This document shows positions 7,753-20,529 of a stretch of 64,000 nt of DNA, piece after piece. Numbering within the stretch: position 1 is the first letter of the stretch; each line of letters starts with the position of its first letter. The position numbers and the translations under genes were made by a program. Under the pieces are notes generated by a model that saw only the letters and a list, made by a program, of their open reading frames with translations, did no database searches and was not told the DNA's origin. Source of the DNA: Paractinoplanes lichenicola (GTDB lineage: Bacteria; Actinomycetota; Actinomycetes; Mycobacteriales; Micromonosporaceae); the NCBI RefSeq assembly GCF_016785085.1, contig NZ_JAENHO010000018.1, positions 62,001-126,000 of the forward strand. The letters run 5' to 3'.

Positions 7753-8241
7753 CTAGCTGGCGAAGAAGGCCCGGGGGTCGGCCACGAGAACGCCCTGCTC
7801 GGTCAGGCGCTCGATCAGGCCCGACGGCGAGATGTCGTACACGATGGCCAGCGCCCGCAGGTCGTCGGCGCGGATGGAGAGGACGCGGCCGTTGTAGTCG
7901 CCACGCTGCTGCTGGATGGCGCGGGCGTAACGGGCGACGTAGGCGAGGTCCTCGCCGGTGGTGTCGTAGAGCTTCTCGAGGTCGAGCACGATCTTGTTGG
8001 TGGCCTCGAGCCGGACACCGCTGCCGTCGGGCAGCAGCTCCGAGACGGGCACCCGGTAGAAGTCGGCCAGCTCGGCGAGGCGCGAGACGGTGACGGCACG
8101 GTCGCCGCGCTCGTACGAGCCCACCACGACGGCCTTCCACCGGCCGTTCGACTTCTCTTCCACACCCTGCAGGGACAGGCCCTGCTGCTGCCGGATGGAG
8201 CGCAGGCGCGCACCCAGCGACTTGGCATACTCAGACGGCAT
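7753..8241 (-). CDS. bldD: Developmental master repressor BldD, c-di-GMP receptor
   Basis: A global repressor of sporulation and antibiotic genes in actinomycetes, active as a dimer bridged by c-di-GMP. The 162-residue protein has an XRE-type helix-turn-helix at about residues 7-70 (LGARLRSIRQQQGLSLQGV, VVVGSYERGDRAVTV). Its C-terminal domain carries the full ligand signature RGD-x8-RxxD at residues 113-127 (RGDYNGRVLSIRADD). ATG at 8241 gives the family N-terminus MPSEYAKSLGARL; the longer frame upstream has no homology. It is divergent from pyrR. Confidence 0.96.
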   Translation of the reverse strand: MPSEYAKSLGARLRSIRQQQGLSLQGVEEKSNGRWKAVVVGSYERGDRAVTVSRLAELADFYRVPVSELLPDGSGVRLEATNKIVLDLEKLYDTTGEDLAYVARYARAIQQQRGDYNGRVLSIRADDLRALAIVYDISPSGLIERLTEQGVLVADPRAFFAS

Positions 8242-8487
8242 TGAAGAACACTCCCACTGTGCTGGCCCCGAGGGTTCCCCTCGGCGATCGCTACGCAGCG
8301 TGACGGTACGGAGTTTGCGACCCCTGGTCAAGTGTCGGTTACCTATGAGTCGCACCTACGCGGGGCGAAGTGTCTGATTCGCCCGGCGTGTTCTTAGGTC
8401 GGCCACGTCACCATGGTCATCGCCGCGCCCACTGGTAACGTAGCGTCAGCCATAGGGGCCGACCCCTGAAAGGGTCGCTCCGACGAC
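8242..8487. promoter_or_regulatory. Divergent bldD / pyrR promoter region
   Basis: About 290 nt separate the bldD and pyrR starts. A possible pyrR promoter is TGGTCA (8414-8419), a 16-nt spacer and TAACGT (8436-8441), giving a leader of roughly 85 nt. A small GACCC/GGGTC hairpin at about 8461-8476 precedes the PyrR element. I did not find a convincing BldD autoregulatory box. The promoter assignment is tentative. Confidence 0.35.
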
Positions 8488-8531
8488 ATCCTTTAACGAC
8501 CCGTCCCGTGAGGCGGGGAAGGAGGTCCGCC
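8488..8531 (+). promoter_or_regulatory. PyrR-binding RNA element over the pyrR ribosome binding site
   Basis: The run TTTAACG, then GTCCCGTGAGGCGGGGAAGG (8503-8522), matches the PyrR binding-loop consensus (UUUAA, GUCC-N-GAGAGGCU-GGCAAGG type). Its 3' side merges with the GGAAGGAGGT ribosome binding site 8 nt before the GTG start. PyrR bound with UMP would hide the ribosome binding site, i.e. translational repression, as described experimentally for Mycobacterium smegmatis. No separate intrinsic terminator is seen between the element and the gene. Confidence 0.8.
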
Positions 8532-9092
8532 GTGGCATCGCCACGCGCCGACGCGCCCAGCAAGATCATTTTGAGTGCGTCCGACCTGCAGCGGGTCGTC
8601 GATCGCATCGCTCATCAGATTCTCGAGAAGACCTCCGGCGCGACCGGCACGGTGCTTCTCGGCATCCCCACTCGTGGCGCGCCGCTGGCCCAGCGACTGG
8701 CCGCCCGCATCCACGCCTTCGAGGGCATCGACGTCCCGGTCGGCTCGCTCGACATCACGCTCTACCGCGACGACCTGCGGTTGCAGGCCACCCGCGCGCT
8801 CGGCAAGACCGAGCTGCCCGGCGGGGGGATCGACGGGCGGCGGGTCGTCCTCGTCGACGACGTGCTCTTCTCCGGCCGTACGGTCCGGGCCGCGCTCGAC
8901 GCTCTGAAGGACGAGGGCCGGCCCAGCTCGGTGCAGCTCGCGGTGCTGGTCGACCGGGGCCACCGGGAGCTGCCGATCCGCGCCGACTACGTGGGCAAGA
9001 ACATTCCGACCTCGCTGTCCGAGAGCGTCCGGGTCTCGCTGACCGAGATCGACGGCCTCGACGAGGTCAAGCTGACCGGGGGTGACCTGTGA
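8532..9092 (+). CDS. pyrR: Bifunctional pyr operon regulator / uracil phosphoribosyltransferase
   Basis: Senses UMP and represses the pyrimidine operon by binding its mRNA; a weak uracil phosphoribosyltransferase. It has 186 residues with the PRPP-binding signature [17 protein letters not shown], the [16 protein letters not shown] segment and YRDDL, typical of PyrR. GTG at 8532, preceded by a strong GGAAGGAGG, is chosen; the open frame begins 24 nt upstream inside the PyrR element. Its stop overlaps the pyrB GTG by 4 nt. Confidence 0.95.
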   Translation: MASPRADAPSKIILSASDLQRVVDRIAHQILEKTSGATGTVLLGIPTRGAPLAQRLAARIHAFEGIDVPVGSLDITLYRDDLRLQATRALGKTELPGGGIDGRRVVLVDDVLFSGRTVRAALDALKDEGRPSSVQLAVLVDRGHRELPIRADYVGKNIPTSLSESVRVSLTEIDGLDEVKLTGGDL

Positions 9093-10012
9093 TCAAGCAT
9101 CTGCGCTCGGCCGCCGACCTGGACGCGGCCACCGCCACCCTGATCCTGGACACCGCGGGCGAGATGGCGGCGCTGGCCGGCCGCGAGGTCAAGAAACTGC
9201 CGACGCTGCGCGGCCGGACGGTGGTCAACCTCTTCTACGAGGACTCGACCCGTACGCGAATCTCGTTCGAGGCGGCGGCCAAGCGGCTCTCGGCCGACGT
9301 CATCAACTTCTCGGCCAAGGGCTCCAGCGTGTCGAAGGGTGAGAGCCTCAAGGACACCGCGCTGACCCTGCAGGCCATGGGGGCCGACGCGGTCGTGATC
9401 CGGCACCCCGCCTCGGGCGCGCCGCACCGGCTGGCCGCGTGGGTCGACGGGTCGGTGGTCAACGCCGGCGACGGCACCCACGAGCACCCGACGCAGGCGC
9501 TGCTCGACGCGTACACGATGCGCTCGCGGCTGGGCCGCCTCGACGGTCTGCGGGTTGCGATCGTGGGTGATGTGCTTCACAGCCGAGTCGCCCGCTCCAA
9601 CGTTCTGCTGCTCACGACGCTGGGCGCTCAGGTCACCCTGGTGGGACCGCCGACGCTCATTCCGGTGGACATCGCCGCCGCGCTGTCGCCGCAGACCAAA
9701 GTGTCGTACGACCTGGATAGCGTCCTGCCCGACATGGACGTTGTGATGATGCTGCGAGTGCAGACCGAGCGCATGCAGGATTCGTACTTCCCCTCGTCCC
9801 GGGAGTACAGCCGCCGCTACGGTCTCGACCTCGCGCGCATGCGCAAGCTGCCGGAGCACGCGATCGTGATGCACCCCGGCCCGATGAACCGCGGCATGGA
9901 GATCACGCCCGAGGTGGCGGACTCGTCGCGTTCCACGATCGTCGAACAGGTCGCCAATGGGGTCAGTGCCCGGATGGCTGTTCTTTATCTGCTGCTGGGA
10001 GGCAAGGCGTGA
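9089..10012 (+). CDS. pyrB: Aspartate carbamoyltransferase, catalytic chain
   Basis: Joins carbamoyl phosphate and aspartate, the committed step of UMP synthesis. The 307-residue catalytic chain carries the carbamoyl-phosphate site [28 protein letters not shown] (flexible 80s loop), [16 protein letters not shown], and the aspartate loop around MLRVQTERM. No regulatory chain (pyrI) is present. GTG start within the GTGA overlap with pyrR. Confidence 0.97.
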   Translation: MIKHLRSAADLDAATATLILDTAGEMAALAGREVKKLPTLRGRTVVNLFYEDSTRTRISFEAAAKRLSADVINFSAKGSSVSKGESLKDTALTLQAMGADAVVIRHPASGAPHRLAAWVDGSVVNAGDGTHEHPTQALLDAYTMRSRLGRLDGLRVAIVGDVLHSRVARSNVLLLTTLGAQVTLVGPPTLIPVDIAAALSPQTKVSYDLDSVLPDMDVVMMLRVQTERMQDSYFPSSREYSRRYGLDLARMRKLPEHAIVMHPGPMNRGMEITPEVADSSRSTIVEQVANGVSARMAVLYLLLGGKA

Positions 10013-11274
10013 CCTCATATCTGCTGCGCGGTGTTTCGGTGCTGGGCGCCGCATCGCAGGACTTGGCCCTGGTTGATGGTCGCATTTCGGACAAATTGCC
10101 CGCGGATGCCGAGATCATCGATGCCGCGGGCCTGGTTGCGCTCCCGGGCCTGGTCGACCTGCACACCCACCTGCGCGAACCCGGCCGGGAGGACGCAGAG
10201 ACGGTCGAGACCGGCTCCCGCTCGGCCGCGCTCGGTGGTTACACGGCGGTCTTCGCGATGGCCAACACCTCCCCGGTGGCCGACACGGCCGGCGTGGTCG
10301 AGCAGGTCTGGCGGCTCGGGCGTGAGGCCGGCCTGGTCGACGTGCAGCCGATCGGCGCGGTCACGGTCGGGCTGGCCGGCAAGCAGCTGGCCGAGCTGGG
10401 CGCGATGGCCAGCTCCGCGGCCAACGTGCGGATCTTCTCGGACGACGGGCACTGCGTCGCCGACCCGCGCCTGATGCGCCGCGCGCTCGAATACGTGAAG
10501 GCGTTCGACGGCATCATCGCCCAGCACGCCGAGGAGCCGCGGCTCACCGAGGGCGCGCAGATGCACGAGGGCGAGGTCAGCACCCGGCTCGGGCTCACCG
10601 GCTGGCCGGCCGTCGCGGAGGAGGCGATCATCGCGCGCGACGTGCTGCTGGCCGAGCACGTGGGCAGCCGCCTGCACGTCTGCCACGTCTCGACGGCGGG
10701 CTCGGTCGAGGTGCTGCGCCAGGCCAAGGCGCGCGGGGTGCGGGTGACGGCCGAGGTCACGCCGCACCACCTGCTGCTGACCGACGAGCTCGCCGCCTCC
10801 TACGACCCGGTCTACAAGGTCAACCCCCCGCTCCGTACGGCCTCCGACGTCGAGGCCCTGCGCGCCGCGCTGGTCGAGGGCGTGATCGACATCGTCGCCA
10901 CGGATCACGCGCCGCACGCGACAGAGGACAAGGAATGCGAATGGGCGTACGCCCGGCCGGGCATGGTGGGTCTCGAGACCGCCCTGCCGGTGGTGCTCTC
11001 CGTGCTGGGTGACCGCTGGGATCTGATCGCCGAGCGCATGTCCCGGACGCCCGCGCGGATCGCGGGCCTGACCGGCCACGGCACCGACCTCAACGTCGGC
11101 GACCCGGCCAACCTCACGCTGGTGGACCCGTCCGCCCGGCGGGTCGTCGACCCGTCCGAGCTGGCGAGCCGCAGCCGCAACACACCGTACGCGGGCACCA
11201 CCCTGCCGGGTCGCATCGTCGCGACCTTCCTCCGGGGAGAGCCGACGGTCCTGGACGGGAAGGCAGTGAAATGA
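10009..11274 (+). CDS. pyrC: Dihydroorotase, class I
   Basis: Cyclises carbamoyl aspartate to dihydroorotate. The 421-residue amidohydrolase has the metal motif HTHLREPG (about residue 50), further metal and substrate ligands in QHAEEPRLT and [10 protein letters not shown], and the catalytic aspartate in ATDHAPHA. The length and motifs are those of type I enzymes, which often act next to ATCase. GTG start overlaps the pyrB stop (GTGA). Confidence 0.97.
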   Translation: MTSYLLRGVSVLGAASQDLALVDGRISDKLPADAEIIDAAGLVALPGLVDLHTHLREPGREDAETVETGSRSAALGGYTAVFAMANTSPVADTAGVVEQVWRLGREAGLVDVQPIGAVTVGLAGKQLAELGAMASSAANVRIFSDDGHCVADPRLMRRALEYVKAFDGIIAQHAEEPRLTEGAQMHEGEVSTRLGLTGWPAVAEEAIIARDVLLAEHVGSRLHVCHVSTAGSVEVLRQAKARGVRVTAEVTPHHLLLTDELAASYDPVYKVNPPLRTASDVEALRAALVEGVIDIVATDHAPHATEDKECEWAYARPGMVGLETALPVVLSVLGDRWDLIAERMSRTPARIAGLTGHGTDLNVGDPANLTLVDPSARRVVDPSELASRSRNTPYAGTTLPGRIVATFLRGEPTVLDGKAVK

Positions 11275-12377
11275 GCAAAGCGATCCTCGTGCTCGAGGAC
11301 GGACGGACGTTCACCGGTCTCGCTTACGGCGCGCTGGGCGAGACGTTCGGCGAGGCCGTCTTCACCACGGGCATGACCGGTTATCAGGAGACGCTGACCG
11401 ACCCGTCGTATCACCGGCAGGTGGTCGTGCAGACGGCTCCGCAGATCGGCAACACCGGGGTCAACGACGAGGACGACGAGTCCTCGAAGATCTGGGTCGC
11501 GGGCTACGTCGTACGGGATCCGGCTCGCCGGCCGTCGAACTGGCGCGCGACCGGCGACCTGGGGGAGCGGCTGGCGGCCGAGGGCGTGGTCGGCATCAGC
11601 GGGATCGACACCCGGGCGCTGACGCGGCATCTTCGGTCGCGGGGCGCGATGCGCGTGGGCATCTCCTCGGTCGATCTCGATCCGCAGTCGCTGCTGGCCC
11701 GGGTGCAGGCCGCGCCGCAGATGATCGGCGCCGACCTGTCGGCCGAGGTCACCACCTCGTCCCGCTACACCGTCGACGCCGTCGGCGAACACCGGTACAC
11801 GGTGGCCGCGCTCGACCTCGGGATCAAGCGGAACGTCTCGCAGCGGCTCGCCGCGCGCGGGGTGACCACGCACGTCTTCCCGGCCACCTCGTCGATCGAG
11901 GACCTGCTCGCGGTGTCGCCCGACGCGGTGTTCTTCTCGCCCGGCCCCGGCGACCCGGCCACCGCCGACGGCCCGGTCGCGCTGGCGAGAGAGGTCATGC
12001 GCCGCCAGAAGCCGCTGTTCGGCATCTGCTTCGGCAGCCAGATCCTGGGCCGCGCGCTCGGCTTCGGCACCTACAAGCTGGGCTACGGCCACCGCGGCAT
12101 CAACCAGCCGGTGCTCGACAAGACCACCGGCAAGGTCGAGGTGACCAGCCACAACCACGGCTTCGCGGTCGACGCGCCGCTCAACACCGTGATCGACACC
12201 GAGTTCGGCGGCGTCGAGGTCTCGCACGTCTGCCTCAACGACAACGTGGTCGAGGGCCTGCGCGGCATCGAGGTGCCCGCGTTCACGGTCCAGTATCACC
12301 CCGAGGCCGCGGCGGGCCCGCACGACGCCGACTACCTCTTCGACAGGTTCGTCGAGCTCGTGGAACGGAAGGCCTGA
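11271..12377 (+). CDS. carA: Carbamoyl-phosphate synthase, small (glutaminase) subunit
   Basis: Releases ammonia from glutamine and feeds it to CarB. The 368-residue product has the CarA N-terminal domain ([31 protein letters not shown]) and a class I amidotransferase domain. The nucleophile is the Cys in [15 protein letters not shown] and the His/Glu pair is in [12 protein letters not shown]. The residue after the nucleophile loop is Ser where enterobacterial CarA has His (GICLGHQ). ATGA overlap with pyrC. Confidence 0.96.
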   Translation: MSKAILVLEDGRTFTGLAYGALGETFGEAVFTTGMTGYQETLTDPSYHRQVVVQTAPQIGNTGVNDEDDESSKIWVAGYVVRDPARRPSNWRATGDLGERLAAEGVVGISGIDTRALTRHLRSRGAMRVGISSVDLDPQSLLARVQAAPQMIGADLSAEVTTSSRYTVDAVGEHRYTVAALDLGIKRNVSQRLAARGVTTHVFPATSSIEDLLAVSPDAVFFSPGPGDPATADGPVALAREVMRRQKPLFGICFGSQILGRALGFGTYKLGYGHRGINQPVLDKTTGKVEVTSHNHGFAVDAPLNTVIDTEFGGVEVSHVCLNDNVVEGLRGIEVPAFTVQYHPEAAAGPHDADYLFDRFVELVERKA

Positions 12378-12379
12378 TC

Positions 12380-15720
<3,341 letters not shown>

Positions 15721-15724
<4 letters not shown>

Positions 15725-16737
15725 CCTTGTTCGAGTCCGCCGTCCGCCCGGTCCTGTTCCGGGTGGGCGGCGGCGACGCCGAGCGGGCGCACGAGTTCAC
15801 GCTCAAGCGCCTGGCCGCGCTGCCGGCTCCGGTTCGCGCCGCCCTCAAAGCGCGCTACGCCACGGCCAAGCCGGTCGAGGTGTTCGGCGTGCGCTTCCCC
15901 AACCCGGTCGGGCTGGCCGCGGGCATGGACAAGAACGGCGTCGCGCTGCCGGCCTGGCCCGCCCTCGGGTTCGGCTTCGTCGAGGTCGGCACGGTCACCG
16001 CGCACGCGCAGCCGGGCAACGACAAGCCGCGCCTGTTCCGCCTGCGGGACAGCGAGGCGATCATCAACCGGATGGGCTTCAACAACGCCGGGGCGGCCGC
16101 CCTGGCCGAGCGGCTGCAGCGACTGGGCCCGCTGCGTTCGTCCAAGCTGGGAGTGCCGCTCGGCGTCTCGCTCGGCAAATCCAAGGTCACCCCGCTGGGT
16201 GAGGCGGTCGAGGATTACCTCACGTCGTATCGGCTGCTGCACCCGTACGCGGACTACATCGCGGTCAACGTCTCGTCGCCCAACACCCCCGGGCTGCGGA
16301 CGCTGCAGGACAAGGACGCGATCGCGGACCTGCTCGGCGCGCTGCGCGGCGAGACCCCCGTACTGGTGAAGATCGCCCCCGACCTCACCGAGCCGGCCAT
16401 CGCCGAGCTGCTCGAGGTGTGTCTCAGCCACGGCGCGGCCGGGGTGATCGCGACCAACACGACCCTCGCGCGGGAGGGGCTCGCCCCCGCCGACCAGCCC
16501 CGTGCGGTCGAGGCGGGCGGGCTCTCCGGGGCGCCGCTGACCGAGAAGGCCCGCAAGGTCGTCCACTTCGTCCACACCGAGACCGCCGGGCGGCTGCCGA
16601 TCATCGGGGTCGGCGGGGTGATGTGCGCCGACGACGCCGCGCGGCTGTTCGACGCGGGCGCCGCCCTGGTCCAGCTCTACAGCGGGTTCATCTATCGCGG
16701 GCCGGCGCTGGTGCGGGCGGCGGCGCGCTCGATATGA
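15721..16737 (+). CDS. pyrD: Dihydroorotate dehydrogenase, class 2 (quinone)
   Basis: Oxidises dihydroorotate to orotate, passing electrons through FMN to membrane quinone. The 338 residues include [44 protein letters not shown], the catalytic serine in [12 protein letters not shown] (class 2 uses Ser rather than Cys), VKIAPDLT, and the phosphate-binding IIGVGGVM and [16 protein letters not shown] at 15721 overlaps the carB stop (GTGA). Confidence 0.96.
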
Positions 16738-17996
16738 CCGACCTGCTCGCCCTCGACCGGGCGCACGTCTGGCACCCGTACGGGCCGATGCCCGGACGCA
16801 GCGAGCCCTACCTGGTCGAGAGCGCGCAAGGCGTACGGCTCCGGCTCGCCGACGGCCGGGAGGTGGTCGACGGGATGTCGTCGTGGTGGGCGGCCATCCA
16901 CGGCTATCGGCACCCGGTGCTCGACGCGGCGCTGGTCGAGCAGTCGCAGCGGATGAGCCACGTGATGTTCGGCGGGCTCACCCACGAACCCGCGATCCGG
17001 CTCGCCACCACGCTGGTCGACCTCGCGCCGGACGGCCTCGAGCACGTCTTCCTGTGCGACTCGGGCTCGGTCGGGGTCGAGGTGGCGATCAAGATGGCGC
17101 TGCAGGCCCAGCTCGCCCTCGGGCGGCCGGGCCGGCGCAAGCTCGCCACGTGGCGCGGCGGCTATCACGGCGACACGTTCCACCCGATGAGCGTGTGCGA
17201 CCCGGTCGGCGGCATGCACTCGCTGTGGACCGGGGTGCTGCCGGCCCAGATCTTCGCTCCGCCCCCGCCTGTCTCCTTCGATCAGGCGTACGCCGACCAG
17301 CTCGCCGACCTTGTCGCCCGGCACGCGGACGAGATCGCGGCGGTGATCGTCGAGCCGGTCGTGCAGGGCGCCGGGGGCATGCGGTTCCACGATCCGGCGT
17401 ATTTGCGTGTCCTGCGCGACGTGACGGCCGCGCACGGCATCTTCCTGATCTTCGATGAGATCGCGACGGGCTTCGGGCGTACGGGGTCGTTCTTCGCGGC
17501 CGACCTCGCCGGGGTGACACCCGACATCATGTGCGTCGGGAAGGCCCTGACGGGTGGCTACCTGACGATGGCCGCGACGTTGTGCACTCCCGAGGTGGCC
17601 GCGGCGATCTCGGCGGGGGAGGGCGGCGGGCTCGCCCACGGGCCCACCTTCATGGGCAACCCGCTGGCCTGCGCGGTGGCCAACGCGTCGCTGGGCCTCC
17701 TGCGATCCGGTGACTGGGCCTCCCGCGTACGGGTGATCGAAAGCGGTCTCCGTACGGGCCTGGAGCCGCTGCGGGACGCGCGCGGGGTGGCCGACGTGCG
17801 GGTGCTCGGCGCGATCGGGGTCGTCCAGCTGGACCGTCCCGTCGACATGGCGGCGGCGACCGCGGCGGCCGTCGAGGCGGGCGTGTGGCTGCGCCCGTTC
17901 CGCGACCTGATCTACACGATGCCGCCGTTCGTGACGGCCCCCGAGGACGTCGACCTGATCGTCTCGGGGATCGCCGCGGCGGTGGCGGCAACCTGA
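16734..17996 (+). CDS. bioA: Adenosylmethionine-8-amino-7-oxononanoate aminotransferase
   Basis: Transfers an amino group from S-adenosylmethionine to 7-keto-8-aminopelargonate in biotin synthesis; PLP enzyme. The 420 residues show BioA landmarks: [56 protein letters not shown], the PLP aspartate in [12 protein letters not shown], the Schiff-base lysine in [10 protein letters not shown], and [16 protein letters not shown] at 16734 lies within the pyrD end (ATGA), so it is translationally coupled to a pyrimidine gene, an unusual place for bioA. No other biotin gene is in the window. Another omega-transaminase function is possible but less likely. Confidence 0.87.
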   Translation: MTDLLALDRAHVWHPYGPMPGRSEPYLVESAQGVRLRLADGREVVDGMSSWWAAIHGYRHPVLDAALVEQSQRMSHVMFGGLTHEPAIRLATTLVDLAPDGLEHVFLCDSGSVGVEVAIKMALQAQLALGRPGRRKLATWRGGYHGDTFHPMSVCDPVGGMHSLWTGVLPAQIFAPPPPVSFDQAYADQLADLVARHADEIAAVIVEPVVQGAGGMRFHDPAYLRVLRDVTAAHGIFLIFDEIATGFGRTGSFFAADLAGVTPDIMCVGKALTGGYLTMAATLCTPEVAAAISAGEGGGLAHGPTFMGNPLACAVANASLGLLRSGDWASRVRVIESGLRTGLEPLRDARGVADVRVLGAIGVVQLDRPVDMAAATAAAVEAGVWLRPFRDLIYTMPPFVTAPEDVDLIVSGIAAAVAAT

Positions 17997-18031
17997 CTGA
18001 CCACTTGACCACCCACTTTTGAGGAGTCCCT

Positions 18032-18862
18032 GTGCAGACCTTCGGCAAGCGCCTCGCGGAGGCCACCGAGAAGAGGGGCCGGCTCTGTGTCGGCATCGAT
18101 CCGCACGCCGCCCTGCTGACCAGGTGGGGCCTCTCGGACGACATCGCCGGCCTGGAACGCTTCGCCCGTACGGTGGTCGAAGCCCTGGCCGATCGGGTGG
18201 CCGTGCTCAAGCCGCAGTCGGCGTTTTTCGAGAGATTTGGGTCACGTGGCATCGGAATTCTTGAGTCAACTATCCGACAGTCCCGCGAGGCCGGTGCGCT
18301 GGTTCTTCTCGACGTGAAGCGCGGCGACATCGGCTCGACGATGGCCGCGTACGCCGGCGCGTACCTCGATCCTGCAAGTTCGCTGTGTGCTGACGCGATT
18401 ACTGTGAGTCCCTACCTCGGAGTGGGCTCGTTGCAGCCGGCATTCGACGTCGCGGCGGCCAACGGCGGCGGCGTGTTTGTCCTGGCCCTGACGTCCAATC
18501 CGGAGGGACCGTCCGTCCAGCATGCTGTCGCATCGGACAAAAGGACCGTGGGGCAGACCGTGATCGACGAGATTTCCCAGCTCAACGCCGGTGCGGAGCC
18601 GCTCGGAAGCCTCGGGCTCGTAATCGGAGCGACGATCGGCGATACCGGCCACGATCTGTCCCGAGTGAACGGTCCGCTGCTCGCTCCGGGGCTCGGCGCG
18701 CAGGGCGCCACCCCCTCCGACCTGCGGTCCGTCTTCGGCGAAAGCCTGCGCAACGTGCTGCCGTCGTACTCACGGGAAGTCCTCGCGGCGGGACCCGGCG
18801 TGGTCGAGTTGCGGGCCGCCGCCGAGCGTGCCGCGGCCGACTGTGAGACCGCTCTCGGGTGA
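18032..18862 (+). CDS. pyrF: Orotidine 5'-phosphate decarboxylase, long (type 2) form
   Basis: Decarboxylates OMP to UMP, last step of the pathway. The 276-residue protein is of the long actinobacterial/mycobacterial type, with GIDPHAALL, KPQSAFFE, the catalytic array LLDVKRGDIGSTMAAYA (Asp-x-Lys-x-x-Asp), TVSPYLG and a C-terminal phosphate loop APGLGAQG. GTG start with GAGGAG 6 nt upstream; 35 nt separate it from bioA. orotate phosphoribosyltransferase (pyrE) is not in this operon. Confidence 0.96.
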   Translation: MQTFGKRLAEATEKRGRLCVGIDPHAALLTRWGLSDDIAGLERFARTVVEALADRVAVLKPQSAFFERFGSRGIGILESTIRQSREAGALVLLDVKRGDIGSTMAAYAGAYLDPASSLCADAITVSPYLGVGSLQPAFDVAAANGGGVFVLALTSNPEGPSVQHAVASDKRTVGQTVIDEISQLNAGAEPLGSLGLVIGATIGDTGHDLSRVNGPLLAPGLGAQGATPSDLRSVFGESLRNVLPSYSREVLAAGPGVVELRAAAERAAADCETALG

Positions 18863-19046
18863 AACGCGCCTGCTTATCAGGGCGTGGGAGAGCCGGGTCA
18901 GGGGTACCCCCACGTTGCCGAAAGCGCCGTTGACCGCTAGTTTTCCCGGCGCCGGGAACCACATGCCCCTTTGGTTCCCTGGCACACCACGTTTCACAGA
19001 AGCGCCGGTATTCGACTACGGCGCGATAGGGACCTGAGGAGAACTG
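18863..19046 (+). promoter_or_regulatory. Intergenic region before mihF with promoter-like sites
   Basis: These 184 nt hold a TTGACC hexamer at 18930-18935 (possible -35) and an 8-bp inverted repeat GGGAACCA / TGGTTCCC at 18954-18961 and 18972-18979 with a 10-nt spacer. The latter could be an operator or a weak hairpin. A GAGGAGAA ribosome binding site stands before the mihF GTG. No clear terminator for the pyr operon was found. The promoter call is tentative. Confidence 0.35.
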
Positions 19047-19364
19047 GTGCCGCTCCCGTCACTGAGCCCCGAGCAGCGCGCTGCCGCGCTGGAGAAGGCC
19101 GCGGAAGTTCGCAAGGCTCGGGCTGAGCTGAAGGAACAGCTCAAGTCCGGCAAGACCACCCTCGCCGCTGTGCTTGACCGCGCGGAGGAGGACGAGGTCG
19201 TTGGCAAGCTGAAGGTCTCGGCCGTGCTTCAGGCGCTGCCGGGCATCGGCAAGATCCGCGCGACCCAGATCATGGAGAAGCTCAAGATCGCTGACAGCCG
19301 CCGGCTGCGCGGTCTCGGCGACCAGCAGCGCAAGGCCCTCCTGGGGGAGTTCGCTGCGAACTGA
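19047..19364 (+). CDS. mihF: Integration host factor, actinobacterial type
   Basis: A small nucleoid-associated DNA-binding protein specific to actinobacteria and unrelated in fold to proteobacterial IHF. The 105 residues start with [16 protein letters not shown], then a helical [13 protein letters not shown] stretch. A helix-two-turns-helix DNA-binding region ([18 protein letters not shown]) and a [17 protein letters not shown] ending follow. Its place before gmk-rpoZ-coaBC-metK is the standard actinobacterial order. GTG start with a strong GAGGAGAA site. Confidence 0.95.
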   Translation: MPLPSLSPEQRAAALEKAAEVRKARAELKEQLKSGKTTLAAVLDRAEEDEVVGKLKVSAVLQALPGIGKIRATQIMEKLKIADSRRLRGLGDQQRKALLGEFAAN

Positions 19365-19396
19365 CTCATGGGCTCGTGTTGAATGAGCCTGTGAGC

Positions 19397-19996
19397 ATGG
19401 ATGACGACGCGCGCCCGGCAGCCCGCCTCACCGTCCTGTCCGGCCCCTCCGGGGTCGGCAAGGACAGCGTGATCGAGTTGATCCGGGCGCGCTCGCCTTG
19501 GATCAAGCTGTCCGTCTCGGTGACGACGCGGAAGATGCGCGACTACGAGACCGACGGCGAGCACTACCACTTCGTGAACCGGCAGGAGTTCCAGCGGCTG
19601 ATCGACGGCGGTCAGCTGCTCGAATGGGCCGAGTTCGCCGGCAACCTCTACGGCACGCCACGGGCGCAGGTCGAGGGGTGGATCTCGCAGGGCCGGCCGG
19701 TCCTGCTCAAGATCGACCTCCAGGGCGCCCGGCAGGTACGGGCCACGATGCCCGACGCCCAGCTGGTCTTCCTGGCCCCGCCCAGCGTCGAGGAGCTCAA
19801 GCGCCGGCTGATCGGCCGGGGCACCGACGACGAGGAGACCATCCGCCGCCGGCTGGCCCACGCGGACGAGGAACTGGCGGCCGAGAAGGAGTTCGACCGT
19901 ACGGTCGTGAACGACTTCGTCGAGCGCGCGGCCGATGAGCTGGTAGGATTGCTCGGTTCGTCATTTCTGACGCCAGCGCAAGCCCCAGAGCATTAA
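19397..19996 (+). CDS. gmk: Guanylate kinase
   Basis: Phosphorylates GMP/dGMP with ATP. The roughly 199-residue product has the P-loop [12 protein letters not shown], the GMP-binding [22 protein letters not shown] segment (TTR, E-DG-xY), [15 protein letters not shown] and [13 protein letters not shown]. The start is uncertain: ATG 19397 is chosen for the best match to the kinase core, with in-frame GTG at 19391 and 19376 as alternatives; none has a good ribosome binding site. Confidence 0.95.
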   Translation: MDDDARPAARLTVLSGPSGVGKDSVIELIRARSPWIKLSVSVTTRKMRDYETDGEHYHFVNRQEFQRLIDGGQLLEWAEFAGNLYGTPRAQVEGWISQGRPVLLKIDLQGARQVRATMPDAQLVFLAPPSVEELKRRLIGRGTDDEETIRRRLAHADEELAAEKEFDRTVVNDFVERAADELVGLLGSSFLTPAQAPEH

Positions 19997-20009
19997 GGAC
20001 TTTGAAACT

Positions 20010-20273
20010 GTGGGAACCATCGCGAACCCCGAAGGCATCACCAACCCGCCGATCGACGAGCTGCTCGACAAGACCTCGTCGAAGTACTCGCTGGTGATCT
20101 TCGCGGCTAAGCGCGCCCGCCAGGTCAACGCCTACTACAGCCAGCTCGGCGAGGGCCTCCTCGAATACGTGGGCCCGCTGGTCGAGACCACGCCGCAGGA
20201 GAAGCCGCTCTCGATCGCCATGCGTGAGATCAACGCCGGCCTCCTGACCGCCGAGGCGACCGACAACCCGTGA
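20010..20273 (+). CDS. rpoZ: RNA polymerase omega subunit
   Basis: Assembly and stability subunit of RNA polymerase; binds the beta-prime chain. The 87 residues contain the conserved [17 protein letters not shown] and [13 protein letters not shown] helices, then [12 protein letters not shown] near the C-terminus. GTG at 20010, 13 nt after the gmk stop, consistent with co-transcription. Confidence 0.95.
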   Translation: MGTIANPEGITNPPIDELLDKTSSKYSLVIFAAKRARQVNAYYSQLGEGLLEYVGPLVETTPQEKPLSIAMREINAGLLTAEATDNP

Positions 20274-20289
20274 CCCGGGCTGCCTGACC

Positions 20290-20371
20290 GGCGCCGCGCC
20301 CCCAGCCGGGGCGGCGCCGTCACCCATCGATCCCGCGTTCCCGATCCTCGGGCGCGGGATCTTTGCTTTTG
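20290..20371 (+). terminator. Tandem hairpins / terminator after rpoZ
   Basis: Two stems in series. The first is GGCGCCGC (20290-20297) with GCGGCGCC (20311-20318). The second is a 9-bp stem GATCCCGCG (20329-20337) with CGCGGGATC (20353-20361), followed directly by TTTGCTTTTG. The second with its T-rich tail is a good intrinsic terminator. The remaining 160 nt before coaBC show no other clear signal. Confidence 0.75.
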
Positions 20372-20529
20372 AGCGTTTCTCCATCGGTTCGCAGCCGATC
20401 CTCCGGTGCTGCGCGCGACCATCCTGTGGACGCCGGGTCGTGGTTGTCCACAGGCCGCCGGGTCCGGTCCCTGCGCGACGCCGTGGCGGGCTAGCGTTGG
20501 CTCCGACGGCGCTCGAAGGGGGTCCTGCG

